Shown in pieces: positions 19,412 through 28,906 of a DNA stretch of 64,000 nt. Made by a program: the position numbers and the translations under genes. Under the pieces are notes generated by a model, which ran no database searches, was not told the origin of the DNA, and worked only from the letters and a program-made list of their open reading frames with translations. Within the stretch, counting starts at the first letter, position 1. The number at the start of each line of letters is the position of its first letter. Location of the stretch: NCBI GenBank assembly GCA_947377275.1, contig CANCFV010000003.1, forward strand, positions 19,448-83,447, written 5' to 3'. The DNA comes from Burkholderiales bacterium. GTDB taxonomy: Bacteria; Pseudomonadota; Gammaproteobacteria; Burkholderiales; Burkholderiaceae_C.

Positions 19412-19826
19412 CGCAACTCCTCTGGTGATTTGACCTGCGGCACATGCCGTTTGCTCGGCGCCTGTGGGCAGCGTCGGGCCATTCAACTTTGACTGTATGC
19501 ACCCATGCACATGGTGTCCGTTCGATATCGAACAAAAGCGAGCGACCAGGATGGCTTGCTGGTCGAACGACCGCCCCATTGAACGGACCGCGCCCAGGGC
19601 GCTGAATTGGCCGGCGTTGACACCCGGCGATGTGCTTGCGCCGGTCAAATCGCCACCCTGACATGGCCGCAGTGGCGTACGACAACGCACAGATGTGCGG
19701 CCAACGTGACTTGCACACTCAGACACTGGAGCAGGTTGGACTTGCAAACGTGTCTTGTACAACCAGGACGACGATGACCATCAGGCGGCGCCGTTGCTGT
19801 GCCGCCCAATCGAGGACGCGGTGGCG
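19412..19826. other. Intergenic region with a 14-base palindrome
   Basis: About 415 bases between the divergent cupin and AsmA-like genes. It holds the perfect palindrome GTTCGATATCGAAC at 19520-19533 and no recognised gene. Both flanking genes are transcribed outward, so promoters for both should lie here. Confidence 0.5.
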
Positions 19827-22010
19827 ATGACGGTTCCCTCGGGCGCTCACGCACATGCTGAATGCATGCATCCTCCCCCAGCCCCGATGTCGACGTCGTC
19901 AAGTCAGCCGTCCTCCCAGCGCGCGCCGCGCCTGCGCATCGCCGCACTGGCGCTGCCCGCCTTGGTGGTGCTCGGCGGCGCCGCGGTGGCCATCGCCGAA
20001 GCGCGCGGCTGGCCCTTCCTGCGCGCTCCGATGGCGCGCGGACTGGCCCGCGCGGCGGGCGTGCCGGTTGACTTCGGCCAAGACGCCGACCGCTTTGCGC
20101 TGAAGCTGATCGGTCGGCCGAGCCTGGAGGCCGCGTCGCTGACCGTCGGCGCCGCGCCCGGCCCTGCGGCGCCCTACCTGTTGAGCGGACGGGACCTTCG
20201 ACTGGCGTGGCGTTGGTCCGACGCCTGGCGCTGGTGGCGTGGCAGCACGGCATTGCGCGTTGCAAGCCTGGATGCGCGCACGCTCGACGTGAACCTGCTG
20301 CGCGATGGCGATGGCCGCGCCACCTGGCAGATCGGGCCCGGCGCCAGCAAGGGGTCGCCGCCGCCCGCGGGCCAGGCGCGGCTCGACCTGACGCAGATTG
20401 GGATGCTGTCGCTCGGCGGTGGCCGCATCGCCTTTGACGACCAGCCCTTGGCCACCCAGCTCGTCGTCACCATCGAAGGCCGCGAGAACGCAGACGCCGG
20501 CAGTCGCAGCCAGTCCGGCTGGCACGCCCGCGTCGAAGGCCGCTGGAAAGCGCTGCCGCTGCGGTTGGCCGTCGTCACCGGCGGTGCGATGCCGTTGGTG
20601 GCCGACGTGACGACAGCCGACATCGGCTTGCGTGTCGAAGGCCAGGTCGGTTCGGCGCGCGTGGTCTTTGACGGCTGCGCTGGCGCCTTGCTGGGCGCGC
20701 TGCGCTTGGACGGCGAACTGAAATTCAGCGGCCCGTCACTGGCCCGCGTCGCGGCGCCGCTGGGCCTGTCCCTGCCGCAGACACCGCCCTTCGAGCTGGA
20801 AGGGCACCTCTCCCACGACCTTGGCCTGTGGCAGCTCAACGCGCGCCGCGTGACCACGCGCAAGAGCCGGCTCCGTGGCGAGTTCCGCTACGACACCCGC
20901 ACGGACCCGCCGAAGCTGACAGGCCAGTTGAATGGCACGCGGCTCGCACTGGCCGACCTGGGCCCGGCCATCGGCGCGCCCGCCAGCGGCACCGCCGCGG
21001 CGCCATCGGCATGGCCGCCGAACGCCGCGGGCCGCGTGCTGCCGCAACGCAAATTCGATCTGCCCTCGTTGAAGGCGATAGACGCCGACGTGCAGGTGGC
21101 GTTCGACGAACTCGACTTTGGCACCGATGCGCTGGCGCCGCTGCGCAACGTCACCACCCGCGTGGTGCTGAAGGCCGGCCGGCTGGCGCTGCAACAGCTG
21201 AAGGCCACGGTGGCCGGCGGCACGCTGAGCGGCACCAGTTCTTACGCCAGCACCGGCGCTGCCGCCCAGTGGACTGCGCGCATGCGCCTGACGGGTGTCG
21301 ACGTCGCCGGCTGGCTGCGCGGCACGCAGACTTCGCAAGCGGCCGACGCGCCGCCGGCGGCCCCGACGCAGACCGCGAAGCTCAAGCAGGAGCGCCAGCA
21401 GGCACGCCAGGGCGGCGACCAGTTGGTGCGCAACTACGTCACCGGTGCACTGGATGCCGAGTTCGATGTGCGCGGCACGGGGGAATCAACCAGTCAGATC
21501 CTGTCGACGCTGAACGGCCGCTTCGACCTCACGCTGCGCGATGGCACGCTCTCGCACCTGGCCACTGAAGCCGCGGGCCTGGACCTGGCGCAGGGTCTGG
21601 GCGTGATCATCCGCGGCGACCGCCCGCTGCCGCTGCGCTGCGCGCGCATCCAGGCCACCGCGCGCAACGGCATCGTGCGCACCGACCGCGGCGTGATCGA
21701 CAACGCTGACAGCACCTTGCTGCTGGCCGGCGAGCTGAACCTGAAGGACGAGTCGCTGGCCTTGGTGGCGACGTCCAGGCCCAAGGACTTTTCTCCGCTT
21801 TCATTGCGCACACCGGTCACCGTGCGCGGCACGCTCGCGCGGCCGCGCATCGGTGTCGAGGACGGCAAGCTCGTCGGCAAGGTGGGGGTGGCCGCGGCGC
21901 TGGGGGCGGCACTCGGGCCGTTGGCCGCGTTGATCCCCTTGATCGACTTCGGCCGCAAGGAAGCAGGCGATCCGTGTGCCGTCAATGCACGAACAGCGCA
22001 ATCAAAATGA
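19827..22010 (+). CDS. AsmA-family protein
   Basis: Large envelope protein of the AsmA/YhdP superfamily, proteins proposed to bridge the periplasm and move phospholipid. One N-terminal membrane helix (IAALALPALVVLGGAAVAIA) is followed by a long beta-rich periplasmic region. The C-terminal AsmA_2 landmark is clear: LSTLNGRFDLTLRDGTLSHL then RCARIQATARNGIVRTDRGV and a glycine/alanine-rich end. The start is uncertain: 19827 has a weak GAGG upstream, while 19866 and 19887 (MSTSSSQPS) are also possible. Its 3' end overlaps the small membrane-peptide gene on the other strand by 29 bases. Confidence 0.85.
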   Translation: MTVPSGAHAHAECMHPPPAPMSTSSSQPSSQRAPRLRIAALALPALVVLGGAAVAIAEARGWPFLRAPMARGLARAAGVPVDFGQDADRFALKLIGRPSLEAASLTVGAAPGPAAPYLLSGRDLRLAWRWSDAWRWWRGSTALRVASLDARTLDVNLLRDGDGRATWQIGPGASKGSPPPAGQARLDLTQIGMLSLGGGRIAFDDQPLATQLVVTIEGRENADAGSRSQSGWHARVEGRWKALPLRLAVVTGGAMPLVADVTTADIGLRVEGQVGSARVVFDGCAGALLGALRLDGELKFSGPSLARVAAPLGLSLPQTPPFELEGHLSHDLGLWQLNARRVTTRKSRLRGEFRYDTRTDPPKLTGQLNGTRLALADLGPAIGAPASGTAAAPSAWPPNAAGRVLPQRKFDLPSLKAIDADVQVAFDELDFGTDALAPLRNVTTRVVLKAGRLALQQLKATVAGGTLSGTSSYASTGAAAQWTARMRLTGVDVAGWLRGTQTSQAADAPPAAPTQTAKLKQERQQARQGGDQLVRNYVTGALDAEFDVRGTGESTSQILSTLNGRFDLTLRDGTLSHLATEAAGLDLAQGLGVIIRGDRPLPLRCARIQATARNGIVRTDRGVIDNADSTLLLAGELNLKDESLALVATSRPKDFSPLSLRTPVTVRGTLARPRIGVEDGKLVGKVGVAAALGAALGPLAALIPLIDFGRKEAGDPCAVNARTAQSK

Positions 22011-22056
22011 TGACAGGGATGGGAATGCCGAGAAAGAGCAAAAGCAGTGAGCGCAT
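21982..22056 (-). CDS. 24-residue hydrophobic membrane peptide
   Basis: A very short gene, MRSLLLLFLGIPIPVIILIA plus four residues, with an excellent ribosome-binding site (GGAGG, five bases before the ATG). The product is one membrane helix with a central IPIP kink, a basic start and a histidine end. The strong ribosome site, the exact fit of the helix to the whole frame and the stop right after it argue for a real gene. Similar small hydrophobic peptides occur near stress genes in Proteobacteria; I cannot name a function. It is convergent with, and overlaps by 29 bases, the AsmA-like gene. Confidence 0.65.
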   Translation of the reverse strand: MRSLLLLFLGIPIPVIILIALFVH

Positions 22057-22115
22057 GGTTGCCTCCAAATTTGAAGTGAGATGAGGTGAATCGAAACGTG
22101 CCGACCAGATTGGCC

Positions 22116-23111
22116 TCAGGCGTCTCGTTGCCGCCCGCCCACGGTGGCCGCCAAGCTGGCCACAAAAGCACCGCTCAGCAAGGCAATGAAGAGCCACAAG
22201 GCGGCGTAGGCCGATGCCTTGCGCGCAGTGTCAGCGGCCTGAACCAGTGCGGTCTGCGCATCACGCAAACTGGCTTGTGCGCGGGCATACGTGTCGGTCA
22301 CGCGCTTTTCGGCTTCTGGCTGCAACAGCCCGGTGCGTTGCGTGACCAAGTGACCCACATAGCGAACATCCTGCGCGGGCAACGCCTCCATGTGAATGGT
22401 CGTCATGAAGATGCGAGCGACTTCAGCCAGACGCACTGGCGTGACGGGGTCCACAGTCCCACTTTGCATCGCGCGGCCACCCACAGGCGCAGCGCTTGCG
22501 GCCATCGTGGTGTCTCTTCGGAACAATGAATCGATGAAGTAGTCCATGGTCGTGGTCATGCCATCAGACTTCGCCGCTTCAGAGCCTGCCATGGCCGCAG
22601 CGCCAGTCGTGGCCGCCGCAGCGGTGCTTGCGATGCCACCCCCAACCGAAGCCCCAGCTTGCACGCCGCTGTTGGTGATCGACCCAATCACCGAAGTCAA
22701 CAACGCTGCTGTCACCAGAGAGGACACCGCCCACGCCAGAAAGCCGTGAACCGTGTCGCGGAAGTAGATTTCATCGCGATGAACTTCCACCCACTTGGTT
22801 CTGAGCCTGCCGGCCAGGTAGCCGCCCATGCCTGAGGCCACCAACTGTGTGAACGTGACCCACAGGATGGTCGATAAGCCAAAGGCGGCCTTGCTGATGC
22901 CATCGTGTGCCCATGGAGAGACGGAAGAGAGCCCCAATCCCGTACCCAGCATCAACAGGATCAAAGAAAGTGCGGCGGCCCCAGCGGCCCCAGCAAAAAT
23001 GGCAGCCCAAGACACGGGGCTGGAAGAAGCCGACGCGGTTGCGGCATACGCATCGGGCTGCGGGCGTTCACGCCCTGGGTTACCCATGGTGGCGGTGGTC
23101 GGAAGGGCCAT
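22116..23111 (-). CDS. PhnA-like integral membrane protein of unknown function
   Basis: 331-residue membrane protein with about four helices: one at VSWAAIFAGAAGAAALSLIL, one around KAAFGLSTILWVTFTQLVAS, one at LAWAVSSLVTAALLTSVIGS and a last at AALWLFIALLSGAFVASLAA. Between the third and fourth lies a soluble region, part of it alpha-helical with charged residues (LQPEAEKRVTDTYARAQASL). I recognise the general pattern of proteins annotated PhnA-like in Rhizobiales and Burkholderiales; that name does not imply phosphonate metabolism. It precedes the small membrane peptide on the same strand, 59 bases apart, and the two may be co-transcribed. Confidence 0.7.
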   Translation of the reverse strand: MALPTTATMGNPGRERPQPDAYAATASASSSPVSWAAIFAGAAGAAALSLILLMLGTGLGLSSVSPWAHDGISKAAFGLSTILWVTFTQLVASGMGGYLAGRLRTKWVEVHRDEIYFRDTVHGFLAWAVSSLVTAALLTSVIGSITNSGVQAGASVGGGIASTAAAATTGAAAMAGSEAAKSDGMTTTMDYFIDSLFRRDTTMAASAAPVGGRAMQSGTVDPVTPVRLAEVARIFMTTIHMEALPAQDVRYVGHLVTQRTGLLQPEAEKRVTDTYARAQASLRDAQTALVQAADTARKASAYAALWLFIALLSGAFVASLAATVGGRQRDA

Positions 23112-23542
23112 GATGAATCCTGAAGTGCAATCGCAAAATCATGGCCTGATGAGGCTGGTGGCACGGTGCGTTGGCGCACAGAGTGCTGGCATCGCCCCCT
23201 GCCGCACTTGAGCCACACGTGAGCAGACGAAGCGCACTCTTGGTTGATCTCGGATGCGCCGCGTCGAGCGATTTCCGGCAGCGAATCTGAGAGTCGCTGT
23301 AGCCTGTGTGGGTCAGCAGCGCGAGTTCGCCGCCAGCCAACGTCAGTTTCTAGCGCAGACCTGCCATTGCTCGGCACAATCCAGTAAGCAACGGAGGTGT
23401 TCGTGTTCTCGCTGTCCAATATGGCTGATTGGTTGGTGCCCCCGGGGCCGTTGTCCGCGGTGTGATGGCTGGCCGTCAATGAGCCTTGACAGGGGCGCCC
23501 TGAATGGCGCCAACACGTTGGCCGCAACAAGTGCACATGACC
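23112..23542. other. Intergenic region, no gene recognised
   Basis: About 430 bases between two outward-facing genes. A TTGACA hexamer occurs near 23484, but no well-spaced -10 element is obvious. Translations in all frames look non-coding. Confidence 0.45.
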
Positions 23543-24205
23543 ATGCTAGTGAACTCCGACTTCTCGCACCGCGTCACAGTGACCGCAGATGAACACCACT
23601 GGGTGCCGTCACCGCAGTCCGGTGTGACGCGCGCAATGCTGGACCGCCTGGGCGGCGAGCAGGCTCGGGCCACGAGCCTGGTGCGGTACGCGCCGGCATC
23701 GATGTTCCCGGCGCACAGTCACCCCGGCGGGGAGGAGATCCTTGTGCTGTCGGGCACCTTCTCGGACGGCAGCGGCCATTACGGGCCTGGCTGGTACCTG
23801 CGAAACCCGCCGGGCTCGGCCCACCAACCCTCGAGCGTGGACGGCGCGCTGATCTTCGTGAAGCTGTGGCAAATGCCGGCAGACGACACGCGTGCCTTGC
23901 GCGTCGACACACACGATCCCTCTGTGTGGCGACGTGACGGGGCGCACGAGGTCTGCTTGCTTCACCGGACCGACCATGAGCAGGTCAGCCTGCTGCGGCT
24001 GCTGCCGGGCCACGCGCTGCAGCCGGACGCACGAGGCGGCGCCGAACTTCTGGTACTTGATGGCCAGTTGCTTGACAAAGCCACCGTGCTCGGTCCATCA
24101 GGCTGGCTGCGGCTGCCGCCTGGAGACGGCTCAGAACTCCGCGCCGGCGCCTTTGGGGTCACGCTCTACCTGAAGACCGGTCACCTGGCTGGGTTCGCGA
24201 CATGA
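23543..24205 (+). CDS. ChrR-like cupin protein
   Basis: 220 residues with two tandem cupin folds as in the ChrR anti-sigma/cupin family. The first cupin is intact: AHSHPGGEEILVLSGTFSDG and the following WYLRNPPGSAHQP. The second is degenerate, with a DARGGAELLVLDGQLLDKA-like strand but fewer histidines. The N-terminal zinc-binding anti-sigma domain of true ChrR is missing and no ECF sigma gene is adjacent, so an anti-sigma role is doubtful. The start is MLVNSDFSHRV at 23543; an ATG six bases upstream is possible. Its stop overlaps by four bases the start of the amine-oxidase pseudogene, so the two formed an operon. Confidence 0.85.
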   Translation: MLVNSDFSHRVTVTADEHHWVPSPQSGVTRAMLDRLGGEQARATSLVRYAPASMFPAHSHPGGEEILVLSGTFSDGSGHYGPGWYLRNPPGSAHQPSSVDGALIFVKLWQMPADDTRALRVDTHDPSVWRRDGAHEVCLLHRTDHEQVSLLRLLPGHALQPDARGGAELLVLDGQLLDKATVLGPSGWLRLPPGDGSELRAGAFGVTLYLKTGHLAGFAT

Positions 24206-25102
24206 CGACACCCATCACCCGAATTGTCATCGTGGGCGGCGGCTTGGCCGGAAGCCGGTGACTTGCTCGTCGAGCGGTCGACCCAGCAGCCGCCTCAGCG
24301 CATGCGCAGTCATGCCAGCGACCCGCCGTCGATGCGGCTGGCTGGTGGCACCGGTGCCCTTGTTGCCGCGTTGAATGCCCGACTCGATCCCGCGATCGTA
24401 CGCACCGGGCAGACTGTGCGCCGCCTGCGTTGCGAGGCGACCCACGTCGAGCTGACGGTCGACGACGCGGACGGCAAACAGACGACCTGCCAGACCGAGA
24501 AAGTGCTTCTGGCTCTGCCTCCGCGACTGGCCGCGACACGGCTGCAATTCGATCCCCCGCTGCCCTCCGATCTGGCGCGCTGCAGGCAGGGGACGCCGAC
24601 TTGGATGGCACCGCACGCGAAGTACGTGGCTGTTTACGACTCACCGTTCTGGCGCGAACAGGGACTGTCCGGCGGCGCGCGCAGCAGCGCTGGCCCGATG
24701 GGTGAGATCCACGACGTCTCGATGCCTGGCGGTCACCCAGCGCTGTTCGGATTCCTGAGCGTGCCGGCGCGGGTGCGCCGCCAGGTCAGTGACGAGGTGC
24801 TGCGAAGGCACTGCCGGGCGCAGCTCGTCCGGCTGTTTGGCGAGCGGGCCGGTATGCCGCTGGGCGACGCCTTGCAGGACTGGGCAGCCGAAGCGCTGAC
24901 CGCGACCGATGACGACCAGGACGCCGCAGGCCACCATGCTGCACCACCGCCGAGCAGCCCCGATGGGGGCGCATGGCAAGGCCGTTTGATCGGCATCGGC
25001 AGCGAATGGTCTCCGCTGTTCCCGGGCTATCTGGCCGGGGCGGTCGATGCTGCCGAGCGCGGCGTCCAGCAAAGCGTTGCGGCTTCAGAGAAGTCTCGCT
25101 GA
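24202..25102 (+). pseudogene. FAD-dependent amine oxidase, inactivated by internal deletion and frameshift
   Basis: Remains of a flavin monoamine-oxidase-type gene. An ATG at 24202 overlapping the cupin stop starts the FAD-binding sequence TRIVIVGGGLAGSR and then hits a TGA at 24259. Directly afterwards, in another frame, sequence typical of the middle and end of the family resumes: GDLLVERSTQQPPQRM, then SMRLAGGTGALVAALNARL, the substrate domain, and the C-terminal FAD-contact region GSEWSPLFPGYLAGAVDAAE. The rest of the N-terminal FAD domain, which I estimate at 80-100 residues, is missing. A downstream open frame from 24224 exists, but without the dinucleotide fold it cannot bind FAD. Confidence 0.8.
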
Positions 25103-25315
25103 AGGACTGTAGCCAGCGTGAAGCCGTTACGGTCGCCGGCAGCTCCGCAGCGGGAGGCGGTCAAACCAGGGCTCGTATCCGAATGAGAAAGCGTGAAGGA
25201 GTCCGCGGCCGTTCGCTTCAGATTTTGAACAAATCGACGAAATATGTAACTGATTGACCCGCCCGACGTGCCCCTCGGCCCAACAAGGCGTGGGTGTTGC
25301 AATCGACCAGACCCA

Positions 25316-28300
25316 ATGAGCATGAACGTCCGCCCCGAAGTCGCGCTGCCCATCCAGGCGCCCGCCCATCCCCGTTCGCTGGGCTGGATCGGTACGACGG
25401 CGCTCGCAATGGGCGGTAGCAATCAGAGCCTGTTCATCCTGGCGGCTCTGTTCATCGGTCAGGGTGAAATACTGGGCCAGGGCACGGCCGCAGTGCCGCT
25501 GCTTTGGGTCGGCTTGCTGCTGGCGTGGGCGGCTGCGCCCGGCTGGACCGAACTGGTGCTGATGTATCCGCATCGGGTCGGTGGCATCGCTGCCACTTGC
25601 ACCGAAGCATTCCGGCCCTACAGCCCGGTGCTGGCCAACCTGACTGGCGTCTGCTACTGGTGGGGCTGGGTGCCGACCTGCGGCATCACCGCCATCCTGT
25701 CGGCTTCGGCCATCCACGAGTGGTATCTGCCGGGCATCCCGATCAACGCGCTGGCCATTGCGCTGGTGCTCGCGTTCACGCTGCTCAACCTGGCCGGCAT
25801 CCGCTGGGTCACGCGGCTGGCCGTGCCGGTGGCCAGCGCATCTGCCCTGCTGGCTTTCGTGTCGGGACTGGCACCCATTTTCGCCGGTACCGTCGACTGG
25901 CATACGGCCACCACCTTCACCCTGACCACGCCGTTCAGCGGCTGGTTCGGTCAGCTCACCAGCCTGATGGCCGGGCTGTATCTGATCGGCTTTGCCGCAC
26001 CCGCCTTCGAGGCTGCCGCGTGCCATGTGGGCGAGGCCATCGATCCCGCCAAAACGATCCCGCGCGCGATGCGGGCCAGTGGCCTGCTGGCCGGCATGTT
26101 CTTTGTCGTCCTGCCGCTGGTTTGGCTGGGCAGCCTGGGAGCCGAGCCCCTGGGCAAGGACCTGGCCCTGGTCCTCGGTCCCACGTTCGCGCCACTGTTC
26201 GGCAACTTGGCCAAGACCGTCGCCATCTGGTTCATGGTGCTGGGCATGTTCTCCGGCACGCTGCAGCCCCTGGCCGGCGCCTCTCGCACGCTGGCCCAGC
26301 TGTCGGAAGACGGCCTGCTGCCGCGCATCCTCGCGCGCCGTTCACGCACCGATGCACCCTGGGTCGCGACGCTGCTGACCGCCGGCATGGCCATCGCCTT
26401 TCTGCTGATCGGCGACCCGATCTGGCTGATCGCAGCGGCCAACTTCACCTACCTGATCAGCATCACGCTGCCCAGTGTGGCCGTCTGGCTGCTGCGGCGC
26501 GATGCGCCGCAGATGCACCGGCCCTACCGAGCACCGCGCGGCACCATCGGGCTGGGTCTGGCCGCTGCCGTGGTCTGGGGCTGTGCCGCTCTGCTCGGTT
26601 TCGAGCAGTACGGGCTGTCGACCGTGCTGATTGGCCTGGCATTTGCCTACTCGGGCTCGGCGCTCTACGCCTGGCGCAAGTACGAGGACCGCCGACGCGC
26701 AGGCCTGCCCGGCTTGGCCGGCTCGCTGCAGCTCAAGCTGACCGGCGCGCTGGTGGGCGTGCTGGTGCTGGACGGGGCCGGCTACCTGCTGGCCGTCAGC
26801 AACCTGCCACCGCAGCAAGGCGCGCTGATGACAGGCCTGGCCGACATCTTCGTGGCCGTCGCGATGCTCTCGATCACGGTGGCGCTGCTGCTGCCGGGCA
26901 TGATCGCCAACTCCGTGCTCGAAGTCGCCAGCGCCGCCAGGCGGCTGACCGCCGGCACGCTTGAAGACTTCTCGCGAGCGATGAATGCACTCGGCCGTGG
27001 CGATCTCGATGCCGCGCACGCCCGCGTTGACATCACGCCGGTCAGCATCACCACCAGCGACGAGGTCGGCGAAATGGCGGCCAGCTTCAACACGATGCAG
27101 GCGCAGATCGGCTACGCCGCGGTCGGGTTGGTCGGCGCCCGAGAAGGTCTGCGCGAGGCACGCGATGCCCTGACCGACGCCAACGACCGACTGGAGCAGA
27201 AGGTGGTGAAACTGCACCTCGCCGAAGAGAAGCTGTCCGGACTGCTCGAGTCGATCGACAACGTGGTGTGGTCCATGTCGCTCGAGACCGGCGATCTGCT
27301 CTACCTCAACCCGGCGGCCGAACGCATCTACGGCCGCCCGGTCGATGCGTTTTTTGCCGATCGGGATCTGTGGCTGAGCATCGTGCACGCGGACGACCGC
27401 GAGCGTGTGCTGGCCCGCCTGCAAGGGCCGTTTCAAAGTGACACCATCAGCTCCGAATATCGCGTGGTGCGGCCCGACCGCAGCGAGCGCTGGCTCGAGG
27501 ACCGGGCCCGCGTCATCCGCGGACCGGACGGCGCGTTGCTGCGCCTTGACGGCATCGCCACCGACATCACCGAGCGCAAATCCCATGCCGAACGCATCGC
27601 TCACCAGGCCAACCACGACGCATTGACCGGCCTGCCCAACCGCAACCGGCTGAACGACCGGATCGAACAGGCGCTGGCCTTGGCGCGACGCAGCGGCCAG
27701 CACGTGGCGGTGTTGTTCATGGACCTGGACGGCTTCAAGTTTGTCAACGACAGCTACGGCCATCCGTTCGGCGACGCGCTGCTGTGCACGGTCGCCGCGC
27801 GCCTTCAGGTCGTGGTCCGCGAAAGCGATACGGTGGCCCGGCTGGGCGGCGACGAGTTCCTGATCCTGTTGCCCAGCCTGGACCGCGCCGAGGATGCACA
27901 GCAAGTGGCCGCCAAGGTGCTCGATGCGTTCAAGGTCCAGATCTCGCATGGCGGCCGCGACCTGCAGCTGAGCGCCAGCATCGGCATCAGCGTGTTTCCC
28001 GACGATGGTGACGATGGCGCCTTGCTCTTGCAGCATGCCGACGTGGCGATGTACCACGCCAAGGCCCAGGGCCGCAACCGCTACCAGTGCTACGCCAGCG
28101 AAATGGGCATGCAGGCGCAGGAGCGCATGGAGCTTGAAGGTGCCTTGCGCATGGCGCTCGAACGCCAACAACTCGAGGTGCACTATCAGCCTCAGGTCGA
28201 ACGCGAGAGTGGCCGCATCGTCGGCGTCGAGGCGCTTTTGCGCTGGACGCACCCCACGCTGGGCAAGGTTTCCCCCGCACGCTTCATCCCTCTGGCGGAA

Positions 28301-28906
28301 GAGACTGGCTTGATCATTCCGATCGGTGAATGGGTGCTGCGCACCGCCTGCGCCCAGGCACAGTCGTGGCATGCGGCGGGGCACGGGACCCTGAGCGTCG
28401 CCGTCAACATGTCGGCCCGCCAGTTCCAGCAACAGGACGTGCCCGCTCTGGTGGGCCATGTCCTTGCGGCCACAGGATTGCCTGCTCGGTTCCTGGAGCT
28501 GGAGCTGACGGAGTCGGTCTTGATGCACGACACCGATCAGGTGGTCCGCACCATGCAGCGGATCAAGCAGCTCGGCGTGCGGCTGGCCCTCGATGATTTC
28601 GGGACTGGCTACTCGAGCCTGAGCTATCTGAAGCGATTCCCGATTGACGTGCTGAAGATCGACCAGTCCTTCACCTTCGAGGTGGCGCGTGATGCAGGCA
28701 CCGCCTCGATCACGCGCGCCATCATCGCGATGGCGCATTCGCTGCAAATGACAACGGTCGCCGAGGGCGTCGAAGACCAGGTCCAGTTCGACTTCCTCGC
28801 CGAGCTGGGCTGCGACGTCATGCAGGGATATCACATCGCCCGCCCCATGCCGGCAAACCAAGTCACGGCGCTGCTCGATGCGGAGCTGCGGCTCGAAAAG
28901 CAATGA
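25316..28906 (+). CDS. APC amino-acid permease fused to HAMP-PAS-GGDEF-EAL (c-di-GMP turnover)
   Basis: A 1196-residue hybrid. Residues 1-470 form a full APC-superfamily permease of about 12 helices (IGTTALAMGGSNQSLFILAA at the start, GFAAPAFEAAACHVGEAIDP in the middle). Two more helices at about 472-494 and 503-532 lead into a HAMP-like linker (541-598, ending DEVGEMAASFNTM), a coiled coil and a PAS domain (640-757). The GGDEF domain has an intact GGDEF at 844-848 and an inhibitory-site RESD at 835-838. The EAL domain (from about 935) keeps E972-A-L, DDFGTGYSSL and EGVED. Both cyclase and phosphodiesterase appear competent. I start at ATG 25316 over the GTG at 25268. It follows the broken amine-oxidase gene. 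Confidence 0.93.
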   Translation: MSMNVRPEVALPIQAPAHPRSLGWIGTTALAMGGSNQSLFILAALFIGQGEILGQGTAAVPLLWVGLLLAWAAAPGWTELVLMYPHRVGGIAATCTEAFRPYSPVLANLTGVCYWWGWVPTCGITAILSASAIHEWYLPGIPINALAIALVLAFTLLNLAGIRWVTRLAVPVASASALLAFVSGLAPIFAGTVDWHTATTFTLTTPFSGWFGQLTSLMAGLYLIGFAAPAFEAAACHVGEAIDPAKTIPRAMRASGLLAGMFFVVLPLVWLGSLGAEPLGKDLALVLGPTFAPLFGNLAKTVAIWFMVLGMFSGTLQPLAGASRTLAQLSEDGLLPRILARRSRTDAPWVATLLTAGMAIAFLLIGDPIWLIAAANFTYLISITLPSVAVWLLRRDAPQMHRPYRAPRGTIGLGLAAAVVWGCAALLGFEQYGLSTVLIGLAFAYSGSALYAWRKYEDRRRAGLPGLAGSLQLKLTGALVGVLVLDGAGYLLAVSNLPPQQGALMTGLADIFVAVAMLSITVALLLPGMIANSVLEVASAARRLTAGTLEDFSRAMNALGRGDLDAAHARVDITPVSITTSDEVGEMAASFNTMQAQIGYAAVGLVGAREGLREARDALTDANDRLEQKVVKLHLAEEKLSGLLESIDNVVWSMSLETGDLLYLNPAAERIYGRPVDAFFADRDLWLSIVHADDRERVLARLQGPFQSDTISSEYRVVRPDRSERWLEDRARVIRGPDGALLRLDGIATDITERKSHAERIAHQANHDALTGLPNRNRLNDRIEQALALARRSGQHVAVLFMDLDGFKFVNDSYGHPFGDALLCTVAARLQVVVRESDTVARLGGDEFLILLPSLDRAEDAQQVAAKVLDAFKVQISHGGRDLQLSASIGISVFPDDGDDGALLLQHADVAMYHAKAQGRNRYQCYASEMGMQAQERMELEGALRMALERQQLEVHYQPQVERESGRIVGVEALLRWTHPTLGKVSPARFIPLAEETGLIIPIGEWVLRTACAQAQSWHAAGHGTLSVAVNMSARQFQQQDVPALVGHVLAATGLPARFLELELTESVLMHDTDQVVRTMQRIKQLGVRLALDDFGTGYSSLSYLKRFPIDVLKIDQSFTFEVARDAGTASITRAIIAMAHSLQMTTVAEGVEDQVQFDFLAELGCDVMQGYHIARPMPANQVTALLDAELRLEKQ

